64,000 bases of DNA from Rhizobium sp. Root483D2. Its GTDB lineage: Bacteria; Pseudomonadota; Alphaproteobacteria; Rhizobiales; Rhizobiaceae. Numbering within the stretch: the stretch's first letter is position 1; each line of letters starts with the position of its first letter. Position numbers and translations under genes: made by a program. The notes under the pieces were generated by a model. The model saw only the letters and a list, made by a program, of their open reading frames with translations. It did no database searches and was not told the DNA's origin. Where the stretch lies: NCBI RefSeq assembly GCF_001426685.1, contig NZ_LMFB01000038.1, forward strand, positions 1 through 64,000, given 5' to 3'. Below, piece by piece: positions 36,221 through 45,084 of this stretch.

Positions 36221-36571
36221 ATGGGACAGAAGGGCACGGACCGCCAGATCGACAATATCGAGTTCGCAGTTGCCGATATCGCGCGCTCGAAGGCGTTTTA
36301 CGGCGGCGCCTTCGGATGGTCATTCACGGAATACGGGCCACAATATTGCGAATTTACAGACGGCCGGCTGACGGGCGGTTTGACCACGGGAACGGCAAGA
36401 CCCGGCGGCCCCCTGATCATCCTCTATGCCGATGATCTTGCTGAAACCCAAGCGCGGCTGGAAGCGCTCGGCGCCCGCATCACGGTGGAAACCTTTTCCT
36501 TCCCCGGCGGAAGACGGTTTCAGTTCCAGGATCCGGATGGATACGAATTGGCTGTGTGGTCAGACAAATAG
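36221..36571 (+). CDS. VOC (glyoxalase/bleomycin-resistance) family protein
   Basis: 116 residues starting at MGQKGTDRQIDNIEFAVADI behind GGAGAGA. The two beta-alpha-beta3 modules are visible: VADIARSKAFYGGAFGWSFTEYG, then PLIILYADDLAETQARLEALGARI and FQFQDPDGYELAVWS with the terminal Glu of the metal site. The reaction is not deducible. Probable operon with the SRPBCC gene. Confidence 0.88.
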   Translation: MGQKGTDRQIDNIEFAVADIARSKAFYGGAFGWSFTEYGPQYCEFTDGRLTGGLTTGTARPGGPLIILYADDLAETQARLEALGARITVETFSFPGGRRFQFQDPDGYELAVWSDK

Positions 36572-36617
36572 TCTTTAGAGGACATCGAGCGAGGGCAAGC
36601 GCCCTCGCCTCTCACGC

Positions 36618-37328
36618 TCAGGCCGCAATCGAACGGCGGCGGTCGGCGATTTCCTGCAACACCAGGATGGCGCCGATGACCTTGCCCGTGCCGGACATGC
36701 ACGGCGTCATCCGGCAGCGGACCACCACGGTGCGGTTTCCAACATCCTTGGCGAAGGTATAGTCCACCAGTTCGCCGGAAAAACACCTGTCGAGATTGGG
36801 CTTCACCCGCTGCTCGAACCGCTGGATGCCGACGAACTCGACAATATGGCGTCCAACGAGATCCATCGGACGCTCTTCGAGGCGCGCTGCGTTGAGGGGG
36901 TTGCTGTACAGATAGCGATAATCCGGCGTGATCACCGCAACCCGGTCCGGCAAACAGTCAAGGATGGCCTCGTTGAGGAACCCTTCGTCGGCCCGGCCCT
37001 TGAGGGCGACAACCGGAGACGGCGATTTCCAGGATTGTCCGGCAATCTCGTTGCTGCCGGTGGAGAAATAGCGGTCGGCCAGCGTCTGCAGGGCCTCGCG
37101 CTGACGCAAAACGCTCGAGACGTCATCGGCTTCCTTGCGCAGGAGATCGAGGACGAACTGGAACTGCATGCGCGCGTCGTGGACGTTCCCGGCCTTTTCC
37201 TCATAGATCGCGGTCAGAACCGGATCGATCTCGCGATCCAGAATGCTGATCAGCAGATCATCGCCGGATTTCACCGCATATTGCAGCTGAGAATATTTGA
37301 ACCAGAAGAGCTCGATCAGTGCCTTCAA
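36618..37328 (-). CDS. PAS-domain protein
   Basis: 236 residues. The N-terminal half is helical (ALIELFWFKYSQLQYAVKSGDDLLISILDREIDPVLTAIYEEKA, shown in part by ELFWFKYSQLQYAV). The C-terminal PAS_4-type domain (about 130-225) contains AILDCLPDRVAVITPDYRYLY, GRHIVEFVG and CRMTPCMSGTGKVIGAILVLQEI. No output domain (kinase, GGDEF) is attached, so it is probably a sensory adaptor. Starts are uncertain: TTG 37328 has a purine-rich GGGGTGGAAA upstream, while the longer TTG 37403 has no SD. Confidence 0.75.
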   Translation of the reverse strand: MKALIELFWFKYSQLQYAVKSGDDLLISILDREIDPVLTAIYEEKAGNVHDARMQFQFVLDLLRKEADDVSSVLRQREALQTLADRYFSTGSNEIAGQSWKSPSPVVALKGRADEGFLNEAILDCLPDRVAVITPDYRYLYSNPLNAARLEERPMDLVGRHIVEFVGIQRFEQRVKPNLDRCFSGELVDYTFAKDVGNRTVVVRCRMTPCMSGTGKVIGAILVLQEIADRRRSIAA

Positions 37329-37725
37329 TTTCCACCCCACTCCCCACTCAATCCTCCATTTAAGCCAGAACAGCTCGGAAAATTGAACGCAATCAAAAAT
37401 CAAATCGATTGAAGGCGCTATTTTTACAGACCCGAAGCGCTTGCAATCGTCCTATAGTAATATTCGAAGTTTACACCCAAAATTGTCCTGTTCAACACCC
37501 GAAAATTGACCTGAAACGTTTCCGGTGAAGATATTTTAGATGATTTATATAAAATGTCCGGTAAGGGGCGGCGATTTCATGCAACCGGAGCTGCCATCGG
37601 CATTCCCGGATCATCCACGGCGTCAAAAATATGCCGATTCCCGCGCACAATGCCCGGAAGCCGCGTGGTCCCCTCCGGAATGTGAATACCGCCCCTCCAG
37701 ACGTCTCAAATGCGCGGGGTGAGGC
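37329..37725. other. Intergenic region
   Basis: About 400 bases. An AT-rich stretch at 37400-37560 probably carries the PAS-gene promoter. A 60-codon plus-strand frame at 37540-37722 has no SD or family and is not called. Confidence 0.4.
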
Positions 37726-38664
37726 TTAGTCGTTCAGGGATTTCTTGATGTGCCAGCGGTCGTGATACCAGAGCCATTGTCCCGGATATTCGCGCACCCA
37801 GCTTTCCACCTTGTCGTTCAACAGCTGCGCCGTTGCATTGACATCGACATTGCCGTTGGGCATGCGCGGGATTTCGATCGCAGGCTCCAGCTCCAGGCGG
37901 AAGCGGCCATCCGGCAGGCGGATCGAGCGGGCGGGATAGACCTCGCAATTGAACTGCCGCACCAGCTTGGCCAAAAGCGGATTGGTGCGCACGTCGCGGT
38001 CGAAGAATTTCGTCATCAAGCCTTTGCGGAATTTCTGATCGACGAGAACGCCGACTGCCCCGCCCGCCTCCAGCCTGCGCGCCAGCGTAAACGAGGAGCC
38101 CGCATGCGACGGAACCAGATTTCCCATGCGCTGCTTGCGGAAATCGAAAACCTTTTCGGCCACATAAGGGTTGTTCGGCGGCCGGAAAAGCACCGTCACA
38201 TCCAGCCCGAACGCCGCACTTGCCACCGGCAACAGCTCGAAATTGCCGGTATGGGCGGTAAACACGATGAAGGGACGCGGATTGTCGCGCAGTTCCAGGA
38301 ATAGAGGAATACCTGAAACTTCGATCCGGCCGGGCACCGGATTTTCCGGATCGAAATCGAAGATCTCGTCCAGAAACACATATTCGGCGGCAAGCCGGCC
38401 GATGCTGCTCCAGCTTTCCAGCGCGATGGCCTCGATCTCCGCCTCGCTCTTTTCCGGAAAGGCATTGCGAAGATTGGTCATCGTCAGCGTGTGGCGCCGC
38501 TTCAGTTTCGGCCCCAGCCAACGGGTGAAGCGCGCGGAAAACTCGATGGCGCCTCTCGCCGGAAACAGCTTGAGCAGACCCAAAAGCAGAAAGACGAACT
38601 GGGCGATCGACCACTGGCGAAACCGCAGCAGGGACAGAACCAGGCGTGTGATCAGCATGCGCAC
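37726..38664 (-). CDS. lpxXL: Lipid A VLCFA acyltransferase LpxXL (HtrB family)
   Basis: 312 residues of the lysophospholipid acyltransferase-like HtrB/LpxL family. After a membrane-anchoring N-terminus (SIAQFVFLLLGLLKLFP) the catalytic motif lies in FTAHTGNFELLP (HTGNFE, the Hx4E form used by LpxXL), followed by FRPPNNPYVAEKV and VGVLVDQKFRKG. It should transfer the 27-hydroxyoctacosanoate-type chain from AcpXL to lipid A at the inner membrane. It is last in the minus-strand cluster fabZ-fabF-fabF-adh-lpxXL, five bases after adh, an order conserved in Rhizobiaceae. Confidence 0.93.
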   Translation of the reverse strand: MRMLITRLVLSLLRFRQWSIAQFVFLLLGLLKLFPARGAIEFSARFTRWLGPKLKRRHTLTMTNLRNAFPEKSEAEIEAIALESWSSIGRLAAEYVFLDEIFDFDPENPVPGRIEVSGIPLFLELRDNPRPFIVFTAHTGNFELLPVASAAFGLDVTVLFRPPNNPYVAEKVFDFRKQRMGNLVPSHAGSSFTLARRLEAGGAVGVLVDQKFRKGLMTKFFDRDVRTNPLLAKLVRQFNCEVYPARSIRLPDGRFRLELEPAIEIPRMPNGNVDVNATAQLLNDKVESWVREYPGQWLWYHDRWHIKKSLND

Positions 38665-38669
38665 GGTGT

Positions 38670-39698
38670 TCAGTCCATCCGCAGAATGATTTTGCCGAAG
38701 ACCTGGCGTGTTTCCATGCGCTCCAGCGCCTTGTCGATGTCGCCAAAACCGACTTCGGTATCGATGACGGGGTGAACGAGCCCGCGCGCCATCTTTTGCA
38801 TCGCGTTGGCCATGTTCTCCATCCGGCAGCCGAACGAGCCGAACAGCTTCAGCTGCTGCTGGAAAAGCATCATCAGGTTCATTTCGGTGGAAACGCCGGA
38901 GGTCGAACCACAGGTGACCAGACGGCCGCCGCGTTTCAGAACGAACATGGACGCTGCAAACGTATCCTTGCCGACATGTTCGAAGACGACATCGACGCCC
39001 TTCTTCTTGGTCAGCTTGCGCGTCACGCCCTCGAAACGGTCCTTGCGGTAGTTGATAACGTGATCGGCGCCAAGGGCCTTCGCCTTTTCGATCTTGTCGT
39101 CGGATCCAACGGTAGTGATCACCGTGCAGCCGATCTTCTTGGCAAGCTGGATCGCCGCCGAGCCAATGCCGGAACCGCCGGCGTGAATGAGAATGGTTTC
39201 GCCGGGCTCAAGCTTGGCATTGTCGAACAGCATGTGCTCGACGGTGCCGAAGGTCACCGGAGCGACGGCAGCAGCAACCGCATCGACGCCTGGAGGAGCC
39301 GGAACGAGCAGACGCGCCGGGAGATTGACCTTTTCCTGCGCAAAGCCATCGAGATGGAAGCCATGCACGCCGCCGACATGTTCGCACAGGTTGTCGCGGC
39401 CTTCGCGGCACGGACGGCAAAGGCCGCAGGTGCGCGCGCCGTAGATCGATACGAGCTGCCCCGGCAGGACGTTGGAGACGCCAGGACCAATCTGATCGAC
39501 CACGCCGGACGCTTCCGCGCCGATCACCAGCGGCATCTTGCGCTTGGCAAACGCCATGCCGCGCCAGCCCCAGACATCGATATGATTGAGCGCGACGGCC
39601 TTGACGCGAAGGGTGACTTCACCGGGACCCGGCGCGTCCGGCTCGGGCAGATCGGTGATTTCCAGCTTGCGGTCATCGACCAGTTGCAAAGCGCGCAT
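38670..39698 (-). CDS. Zinc-type alcohol dehydrogenase/enoyl reductase of the VLCFA cluster (adhXL)
   Basis: 342 residues of the MDR superfamily. The N-terminal GroES-like domain contains the structural zinc motif CGLCRPCREGRDNLC. The Rossmann domain has the nucleotide motif AGGSGIGSAAIQLAK. Within the acpXL cluster of rhizobia this gene is thought to supply a reductase step, probably enoyl reduction, in very-long-chain fatty acid synthesis; that role is inferred from context. The GroES-part catalytic Cys of true alcohol dehydrogenases is not obvious (NHIDVWGWRGM). Confidence 0.88.
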   Translation of the reverse strand: MRALQLVDDRKLEITDLPEPDAPGPGEVTLRVKAVALNHIDVWGWRGMAFAKRKMPLVIGAEASGVVDQIGPGVSNVLPGQLVSIYGARTCGLCRPCREGRDNLCEHVGGVHGFHLDGFAQEKVNLPARLLVPAPPGVDAVAAAVAPVTFGTVEHMLFDNAKLEPGETILIHAGGSGIGSAAIQLAKKIGCTVITTVGSDDKIEKAKALGADHVINYRKDRFEGVTRKLTKKKGVDVVFEHVGKDTFAASMFVLKRGGRLVTCGSTSGVSTEMNLMMLFQQQLKLFGSFGCRMENMANAMQKMARGLVHPVIDTEVGFGDIDKALERMETRQVFGKIILRMD

Positions 39699-39754
39699 GA
39701 TATAAGTCCTTGAGCCCGAGGCATATGTGCCTGGAAAAAAAATGTGACGTCCGA

Positions 39755-41038
39755 TTAGGCCGGTTCTGCGGCCATGACAAGGCTGGCATTCTGGCCGCCG
39801 AAGCCGAAGGAGTTCGACAGGACGGCATGAACCTGCGTATCCCGCTTCACATTCGGCACGACATCGAGAACGATGGACGGATCGGGGTTCTGATAGTTGA
39901 TCGTCGGCGGCACGGTGCCGGTGAGAATCGTCTGCAGCGAAAACACCGCCTCGACGGCGCCTGCTGCCGTCAATGTGTGGCCGATCATCGACTTGTTCGA
40001 CGAGACCGGAATGGACGGCAGAGCGTCGCCGAACACAGACAGCATGGCGCCATATTCCATCTTGTCGTTTTCGGGGGTCGAAGTGCCGTGCGCATTGATA
40101 TAGCCGATATCGCCTTCGCTCAGCCCGGCATCGGCAAGTGCAGCGCGGATCGTCGCGATCGCCGGGCCGCCATCGGGCGAAGACCGCGTGCGGTGGAACG
40201 AATCGGCCTTTTCGCCGCAGCCCTTCAGGATGCCGTAGATTTTTGCGCCGCGCGCGACTGCCGCTTCCAGCGATTCCAGCACCAGCGTCGCCGCACCTTC
40301 GGCGATGACGAAGCCGTCGCGATCCTTGGAGAACGGCTTGGAGGCGCGCTCGGCCGGGTCGTTCTGGGTCGATAGAGCCGACAGGAGGGCAAAGCGGATC
40401 AGCGCCTCGGCACTGACCGAACCGTCGGTGGCGACGGTGAGCGCCCGGTCGGTGCGGCCCTGGCGGATCGCTTCGACACCCAGCTGGATCGCCGTTGCGC
40501 CCGATGCGCAGGCCGTCGACAGCGTCACCGGCAGTCCGCGCGTGCCGAACCGGTCCGACAGGCGCTCGGAAATTGCCCCAAACAGGGCGGCCTCGTGGAA
40601 CACCGGATCGGCCCGCTCGCGCATGGCGGCGAGAAAACGGTCATAGGCGTCGCCCGGCTTCTGCGATGGCGGCGAACGGTCGGCGAGTTCGAAACGGGCG
40701 TTCCATTCCGGCTCGATCGGCGGCGCTGCCAAAAACAGAGGGCCGTTGAAATCGCCGGAAATTCCCGCCTGAGCCAAGGCTTCAGCGGTGGTTTCGCGGG
40801 CGAAGGCATAGGAACGCTCAACGGCGTTTTCCGCAGGCAAATCAATGAAATCGACGGTTCCGCTGATTCGGGTCGAGAGGCCTTCCGTCGGGAAACGGGT
40901 AATCTTGTGGATGCCGGAGACGCCGGAGGTCAACGCCTTCCAGTTATCCTCGACGCCCTGGCCGAGCGAGGTGATGACACCCATGCCGGTCACGGCGATC
41001 AGCGGGCGGCCGAGATGATCCTTGTAAGCGCTGGTCAT
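39755..41038 (-). CDS. fabF1XL: Beta-ketoacyl-ACP synthase, catalytically complete (FabF1XL)
   Basis: 427 residues with the full FabF triad: C177 in LSTACASGATA, H317 in INAHGTSTPENDK and H354 in SNKSMIGHTLTAAG. It performs Claisen condensation of malonyl-ACP with the growing chain on AcpXL. An insertion around residues 105-150 (PPIEPEWNARF, then RFLAAMRERADPVFHEAAL) distinguishes it from housekeeping FabF. Its neighbour FabF2XL lacks the nucleophile, so the two probably form a heterodimer. Twelve bases separate the genes. Confidence 0.93.
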   Translation of the reverse strand: MTSAYKDHLGRPLIAVTGMGVITSLGQGVEDNWKALTSGVSGIHKITRFPTEGLSTRISGTVDFIDLPAENAVERSYAFARETTAEALAQAGISGDFNGPLFLAAPPIEPEWNARFELADRSPPSQKPGDAYDRFLAAMRERADPVFHEAALFGAISERLSDRFGTRGLPVTLSTACASGATAIQLGVEAIRQGRTDRALTVATDGSVSAEALIRFALLSALSTQNDPAERASKPFSKDRDGFVIAEGAATLVLESLEAAVARGAKIYGILKGCGEKADSFHRTRSSPDGGPAIATIRAALADAGLSEGDIGYINAHGTSTPENDKMEYGAMLSVFGDALPSIPVSSNKSMIGHTLTAAGAVEAVFSLQTILTGTVPPTINYQNPDPSIVLDVVPNVKRDTQVHAVLSNSFGFGGQNASLVMAAEPA

Positions 41039-41050
41039 ATCTGCCGCTCC

Positions 41051-42262
41051 TTATTCTTCTGCCGAAAGCACGGCAATGCCTTCGCCGCGCGCATGGCCGA
41101 TCGTGGTGACGATGGCCGTCTTAGCCGGTTGTTCCATGGCGGTCTCTGCACCCGGATCGAATGGCGGCACCTTGGCACCCGCGCCGAGCGACAGCGCGGC
41201 AAACGCCAGGCCCAGCGGAAACTGGGATTCCAGACCATGGCCGACGAGCCCGCTATAGGCCCGCACGGCAGCCTTGGGAAACTGCGCATCGAGAAACGCC
41301 TTTTCGCGCGCCGTAAGGTCCGGAAAGCCGGTCGCGCCGGAAAAGATCACCGTGCGCGCCGGATCGGCGTCTGCGGCAGGAGCCGTCAGATACTGCAGGC
41401 GCTGCTCAAGGCGGTCGCCTTCGCGGCTGCCGCGATCGCCGCCGACGGCATCGATCGTTGCGTAGATACGGGCATTGCGGGCCTCGGCATGCGCGCGCGA
41501 TTCCAGCATCAGGAACGCGCCGACCGAACCCGTGATCATGCCGCCGCCATCTTCAGGCTTGCGCGACCAGATCGGATAATGGGCACCCAGCGCATGGCCC
41601 TGGATCGCTTCGATCAACAGGATCATGTCGAGACGTTCGGCCGAGAACGCACCGCCAACCAGCGTATGGGTCGATTGTCCGGCTTTGATGCGGGCAAAGG
41701 CGGTTTCGATCGCCGAAATGCCGGCGCCCTCTTCGCCCATGAAGGTCCGCGAGGAACCGGTGACCTTGTGCACGATGGAGATATTGCCGGCCATCAGGTT
41801 TGAAAGCTGGGCCAGAAACAGCGTCGGGCGCAGTTCGGTCGTCAGTTTCTCGTTGAGAAGCTGTTCGCGGTCGTTGCGCTTCAAGGCTTCATCGACGATC
41901 AGCGAATCGACATTGATATCGCGCTCGCCGCCACCGGCCGCCACGATCATGTCCATGCTGCCGCAGGCCTCCAGATCGTCCTTGAAACCGGCATCATCGA
42001 GTGCGAGGCCGGCGCTGAAAACGCCCAGCCGCTGCCAGTTTTCCATCTGCCGCTGGTCGCCGCGCTTGGAAATCTGCTGCGACCAGTCGATATCAGGCAG
42101 CGTATGCACCGGATACGGCGCGAAACGCTCGGTATCGACGCGCACGGCCGGGGTTTCTGCAGCGGTTAGAAATGCCGTGTGCACGTCCGCGCCAACGCCC
42201 TGGCTGGTGACAATGCCGACACCGGTGATCACAACATCATTGGCGGATTTGCTCATCGTCAT
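41051..42262 (-). CDS. fabF2XL: Ketosynthase-like partner lacking the catalytic Cys (FabF2XL)
   Basis: 403 residues with a thiolase-fold ketosynthase body (VVITGVGIVTSQGVGADV at the start, GGGMITGSVGAFLMLESRAHA in the middle). At the nucleophile position, where FabF has TACASG, this protein reads TFMGEEGAG (residues 173-181), so no Cys is available. The first active-site His motif (NAHGTST) is also absent; only a YSGLVGHGLES stretch recalls the second. This resembles chain-length-factor subunits of type II polyketide systems. A role in setting chain length with FabF1XL is inferred. It overlaps fabZ by 4 bases. Confidence 0.9.
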   Translation of the reverse strand: MTMSKSANDVVITGVGIVTSQGVGADVHTAFLTAAETPAVRVDTERFAPYPVHTLPDIDWSQQISKRGDQRQMENWQRLGVFSAGLALDDAGFKDDLEACGSMDMIVAAGGGERDINVDSLIVDEALKRNDREQLLNEKLTTELRPTLFLAQLSNLMAGNISIVHKVTGSSRTFMGEEGAGISAIETAFARIKAGQSTHTLVGGAFSAERLDMILLIEAIQGHALGAHYPIWSRKPEDGGGMITGSVGAFLMLESRAHAEARNARIYATIDAVGGDRGSREGDRLEQRLQYLTAPAADADPARTVIFSGATGFPDLTAREKAFLDAQFPKAAVRAYSGLVGHGLESQFPLGLAFAALSLGAGAKVPPFDPGAETAMEQPAKTAIVTTIGHARGEGIAVLSAEE

Positions 42263-42744
42263 TCCCCCGTCGCAACTGACGCCGCAATCGCGGCCATCAG
42301 CCCCACTTCTTCAGCCCGCTTCTTGACGACCGGGCCGAGCGGCACCTGATCGAACGGCATGGTGCGCAACTTCAATTGCGCATCGCAGACTTTCTTGCCC
42401 TGCGAGGTGATCTTGGCTTTCACCACCGCGAAGCCGGAACCGTCATGTTCCAGGAAGGCCTCGATATCGAGCACCGCTTCCGGCTCCACAAAAGTGCGCA
42501 TCTTGGCGCTATCGACCGACATCAGGAACGGCATGGCGGCGAAATCGGTGGCAGCCAGCACCAGAAAGCCGCAGGCCTGCGCCATCGTCTCGATCAAAAG
42601 AACACCGGGAACCAGCGGGTAACCGGGAAAATGTCCCTCAAAGACGGGGCTTTTGGCCGGCACCACAGACCGCGCCGTCAGCGTCTTGGCATTGAGATCG
42701 ACCGTTTCGACCCGATCGATCATCTGAAAATATTCAAGGAGCAT
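42259..42744 (-). CDS. fabZXL: 3-hydroxyacyl-ACP dehydratase (FabZXL)
   Basis: 161 residues of the hot-dog FabZ family. The catalytic His is in FEGHFPGYPLVPGVLLIETMAQ, with the conserved Glu of that helix. The start at MLLEYFQMIDRV was preferred to a TTG nine bases earlier. It is the first gene after the acpXL terminator, with a 230-base leader that must carry its own promoter (a TTGACG is visible near 42866). It works in VLCFA elongation on AcpXL-bound intermediates. Confidence 0.92.
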   Translation of the reverse strand: MLLEYFQMIDRVETVDLNAKTLTARSVVPAKSPVFEGHFPGYPLVPGVLLIETMAQACGFLVLAATDFAAMPFLMSVDSAKMRTFVEPEAVLDIEAFLEHDGSGFAVVKAKITSQGKKVCDAQLKLRTMPFDQVPLGPVVKKRAEEVGLMAAIAASVATGE

Positions 42745-42881
42745 CAGGAGCAAATCCAGCTTGGCCCGGAGCGCGGCGCTTTGGTAACGGCGCCTGAACG
42801 ATTCCGGATTTCAAATTCGCGCATGATCCCGTCCGGACAGCGTCCGGTATCGCGATCATCCGACCGTCAAGTAAAAACGCA

Positions 42882-42922
42882 AATGCCGCCTGTCAAGCGC
42901 GGTCCACGCGACAGGCGGCATT
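42882..42922 (-). terminator. Terminator downstream of acpXL
   Basis: AATGCCGCCTGTC and GACAGGCGGCATT pair perfectly over 13 bp; on the minus strand T-rich sequence (TTTGCGTTTTTA) follows. It would make acpXL largely monocistronic and more abundant than the enzymes downstream. Confidence 0.75.
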
Positions 42923-42973
42923 GATGGGTGGTTCATGCACGGGATCGCGCGCTGAAAACGCGCAATATCGTCA

Positions 42974-43258
42974 TCAGCCCTTGGCGGCTTTCAGTTCGTC
43001 GATCTTGGCGCAGAGATTCTTCAGGACGAAATACTCTTCCGTCGAAACCTTGCCTTCGTTGACTTCCTGGGTCCACTGCTCAAGCGGGATCTTGATGCCG
43101 AATTCCTTGTCGATCGCAAAGACGATGTCGAGGAAGTCCAGGCTGTCGATGCCGAGATCGTCGATGGTGTGGCTTTCCGGCGTAATCGTCTCGCGATCGA
43201 TTTCGCTCGTTTCCGCAATGATGTCGGCAACCTTGTCGAATGTAGCTGTCACGCGCAT
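42974..43258 (-). CDS. acpXL: Very-long-chain acyl carrier protein AcpXL
   Basis: 94 residues. The phosphopantetheine site is the Ser in [24 protein letters not shown]. The sequence [22 protein letters not shown] at the N-terminus and the long C-terminal helix are those of rhizobial AcpXL, which carries the 27-hydroxy C28 chain before LpxXL transfers it to lipid A. It is separated from the enzyme genes by a terminator and has a good promoter at 43287-43315. Confidence 0.95.
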   Translation of the reverse strand: MRVTATFDKVADIIAETSEIDRETITPESHTIDDLGIDSLDFLDIVFAIDKEFGIKIPLEQWTQEVNEGKVSTEEYFVLKNLCAKIDELKAAKG

Positions 43259-43286
43259 ACCTCTTTAGAATACATGTTTTGGCGAA

Positions 43287-43315
43287 CCTATAGGTAAATG
43301 CGGCTGAAAAGCCAA
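43287..43315 (-). promoter_or_regulatory. Putative sigma70 promoter of acpXL
   Basis: On the minus strand TTGGCT (43310-43315) is 17 bases from TATAGG (43287-43292), giving a start about 20 bases before the acpXL ATG, which itself follows AAAGAGG. Confidence 0.6.
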
Positions 43316-43448
43316 TGGCCTTGGGCTCAAGAGTTGCATTTATGGCGGTGGTGTTGCGCAAACATCAAGTTCGCCCTGAAATACGCGGCCTCAAAGCCCC
43401 GTTGGGGTGCGGATCAAGCTCGGCATGCTCCAGTTGGCAACGCTGTTG

Positions 43449-43499
43449 GCGATGCCGCAGCGCGGTAGCGATGCCGCAGCGCTGTCAGCGATGCCGCAA
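43449..43499. repeat. Short tandem repeat near acpXL
   Basis: GCGATGCCGCAGCGC occurs at 43449-43463 and 43468-43482, and a truncated copy (GCGATGCCGCAA) at 43488-43499, a period of 19-20 bases. It lies between the L,D-transpeptidase gene end and the acpXL promoter. No function is evident. Confidence 0.6.
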
Positions 43500-43511
43500 G
43501 ACTCACCCCCA

Positions 43512-43940
43512 TCAGCGGCTGACGACGATCTGGGTGTTCTTCAGTCCGTATTCCCGTGCCAGCGAAAAGAATTCGGCAGCATTTTCCGGATGCAGGCGGA
43601 TACAGCCGTGCGAGGCGGGGCGGCCGAGGCGTTTCAGGTCGAATGTCGCATGCACGGCGTAACCGCCGTTGAAGAACACTGCATATGGCATGGGCGCATT
43701 GTCATATTTGCGCGAGCGATGGTCCCGCGACAGCCACTTGGCGCTCCAGCTTCCCTGCGGCGTCACATAGCCTTTGCGGGCGGTGGAAACCTTCCAGCGA
43801 TACCGGACAAAACCATTCTGCGACACAGTCATGGTCTGAGAAGAAAGGCTCACTCTTGCAACAAGATTGGCGGCAAAGGCCGCTGGCGAATGAAATTGCA
43901 TCAATAAGACGGCCAAAGAGGCCATAAAGACTGTACGCAT
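43512..43940 (-). CDS. Small L,D-transpeptidase (YkuD domain)
   Basis: 142 residues with a signal peptide (MRTVFMASLAVLLMQFHSPAAFA) and a single YkuD domain: VARVSLSSQTMTVSQNGFVRYRWKVST, GYVTPQGSW, AVFFNGGYAVHAT, and the catalytic SHGCIRL with Cys near residue 113. It should act in the periplasm on peptidoglycan, making 3-3 cross-links or attaching proteins to the wall. In Rhizobiales, polar growth depends heavily on such enzymes. Monocistronic; no partner nearby. Confidence 0.92.
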   Translation of the reverse strand: MRTVFMASLAVLLMQFHSPAAFAANLVARVSLSSQTMTVSQNGFVRYRWKVSTARKGYVTPQGSWSAKWLSRDHRSRKYDNAPMPYAVFFNGGYAVHATFDLKRLGRPASHGCIRLHPENAAEFFSLAREYGLKNTQIVVSR

Positions 43941-44088
43941 GAAAGCTCTCTCCGAAAAATACGCCGAATTTTACTGGTGTCCCCAACGGCACAGACTTTA
44001 CAGCCTTTGACATGATAGACGTTTAAGACAATTGGAAAATTCTGCGTTAACGCCCGCGCATTCAATTTTATCAAGGAAAGTAGAAAGC

Positions 44089-45072
44089 TCAGACTATACT
44101 GAAGAAAAGCGCCGTTATGGCCGCCAAGACTGTCAGCGAACCGCAGGCGCGGTAGAATATGGAAACACCCGTCTCGACATCGGCGACGGTTGCCACGGCC
44201 CGGCCCGCTCCGTTGACCATCGGCTCACTCACCAAGGCCCCGCCATAGATTCTGGGGCCTGCCAGTTGCACATCGAGTGCCCCCGCCATTGCAGCCTCCG
44301 GCCAGCCGGAATTGGGCGAACGATGCAATCCGTGATCGCGCAATGCGACGCCAAGGGCATTACTTGCCGCGCGCCGCCCATTGGTAAAGAACGCCCCGGC
44401 AGCAATCAGAAAAATCGACAGCCGGGCTGCAGGGATATTGGCGAGATCGTCGAGACGGGCCGAAGCCCAGCCGAAATGCAGATATTTTGGGCTCTTGTGA
44501 CCGATCATCGAATCGGCGGTGTTGAGCATCTTGTAGGCAAGCACGCCCGGCAGGCCGAGGAGCGCATACCAGAACGCCGGAGCGACCACCCCGTCGGAAA
44601 AATTCTCAGCCAGGCTTTCAATCGCGGCACGGCACACGGCCGGCTCGTCCAAAGTCTGCGGATCACGCCCGACGATCATCGACACGGCCTGCCGGCCACC
44701 CTCCAGCCCGCCGCTGCGAAGACCGGTTGCCACCCGCGACACATGATCGGCAAGGCTTTTCTGGGCAAGGAAAATGGCAAGGACAACGGTTTCAAGCAAC
44801 CAGCCGAATTTGCCCACCTGCATGAACACACGGTGCAGCAGCCAGCCGCAGAACAGGCTCCACAACAGCAAACCTGCAATGACCAGAACACCGCTGATCC
44901 GCAGGGCATCCTCTCCCAGACGCTTGCGGTTGAACGTCCGGTCGCACCAGCCGATCATCGCCCCGAACAGAACGACCGGATGCGGCAGCCGGCGCCAGAG
45001 CCAATCGGGATCGCCGATAATCCGGTCGAGCAGCAGGGCGGCGATCAGGACGAGCAGAATTCCGGTCGACAT
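44089..45072 (-). CDS. cobD: Adenosylcobinamide-phosphate synthase CobD (CbiB)
   Basis: 327 residues, integral membrane protein with at least four hydrophobic segments (GILLVLIAALLLDRIIGDPDWLWR, then VLVIAGLLLWSLFCGWLL). Family patterns: HPVVLFGAMIGW, ESLAENFSDGVVAPAFWYALLGLPG, NTADSMIGH. It attaches the aminopropanol arm to adenosylcobyric acid. Twelve bases after cobC, last gene of cobE-A-B-C-D. The start is MSTGILL. Confidence 0.93.
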   Translation of the reverse strand: MSTGILLVLIAALLLDRIIGDPDWLWRRLPHPVVLFGAMIGWCDRTFNRKRLGEDALRISGVLVIAGLLLWSLFCGWLLHRVFMQVGKFGWLLETVVLAIFLAQKSLADHVSRVATGLRSGGLEGGRQAVSMIVGRDPQTLDEPAVCRAAIESLAENFSDGVVAPAFWYALLGLPGVLAYKMLNTADSMIGHKSPKYLHFGWASARLDDLANIPAARLSIFLIAAGAFFTNGRRAASNALGVALRDHGLHRSPNSGWPEAAMAGALDVQLAGPRIYGGALVSEPMVNGAGRAVATVADVETGVSIFYRACGSLTVLAAITALFFSIV

Positions 45073-45084
45073 TAGAAGGTCCGT

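Noticed and set aside
37540-37722. 60-codon plus-strand frame between PAS and lpxXL genes
   Set aside because: No SD or family; composition looks intergenic.
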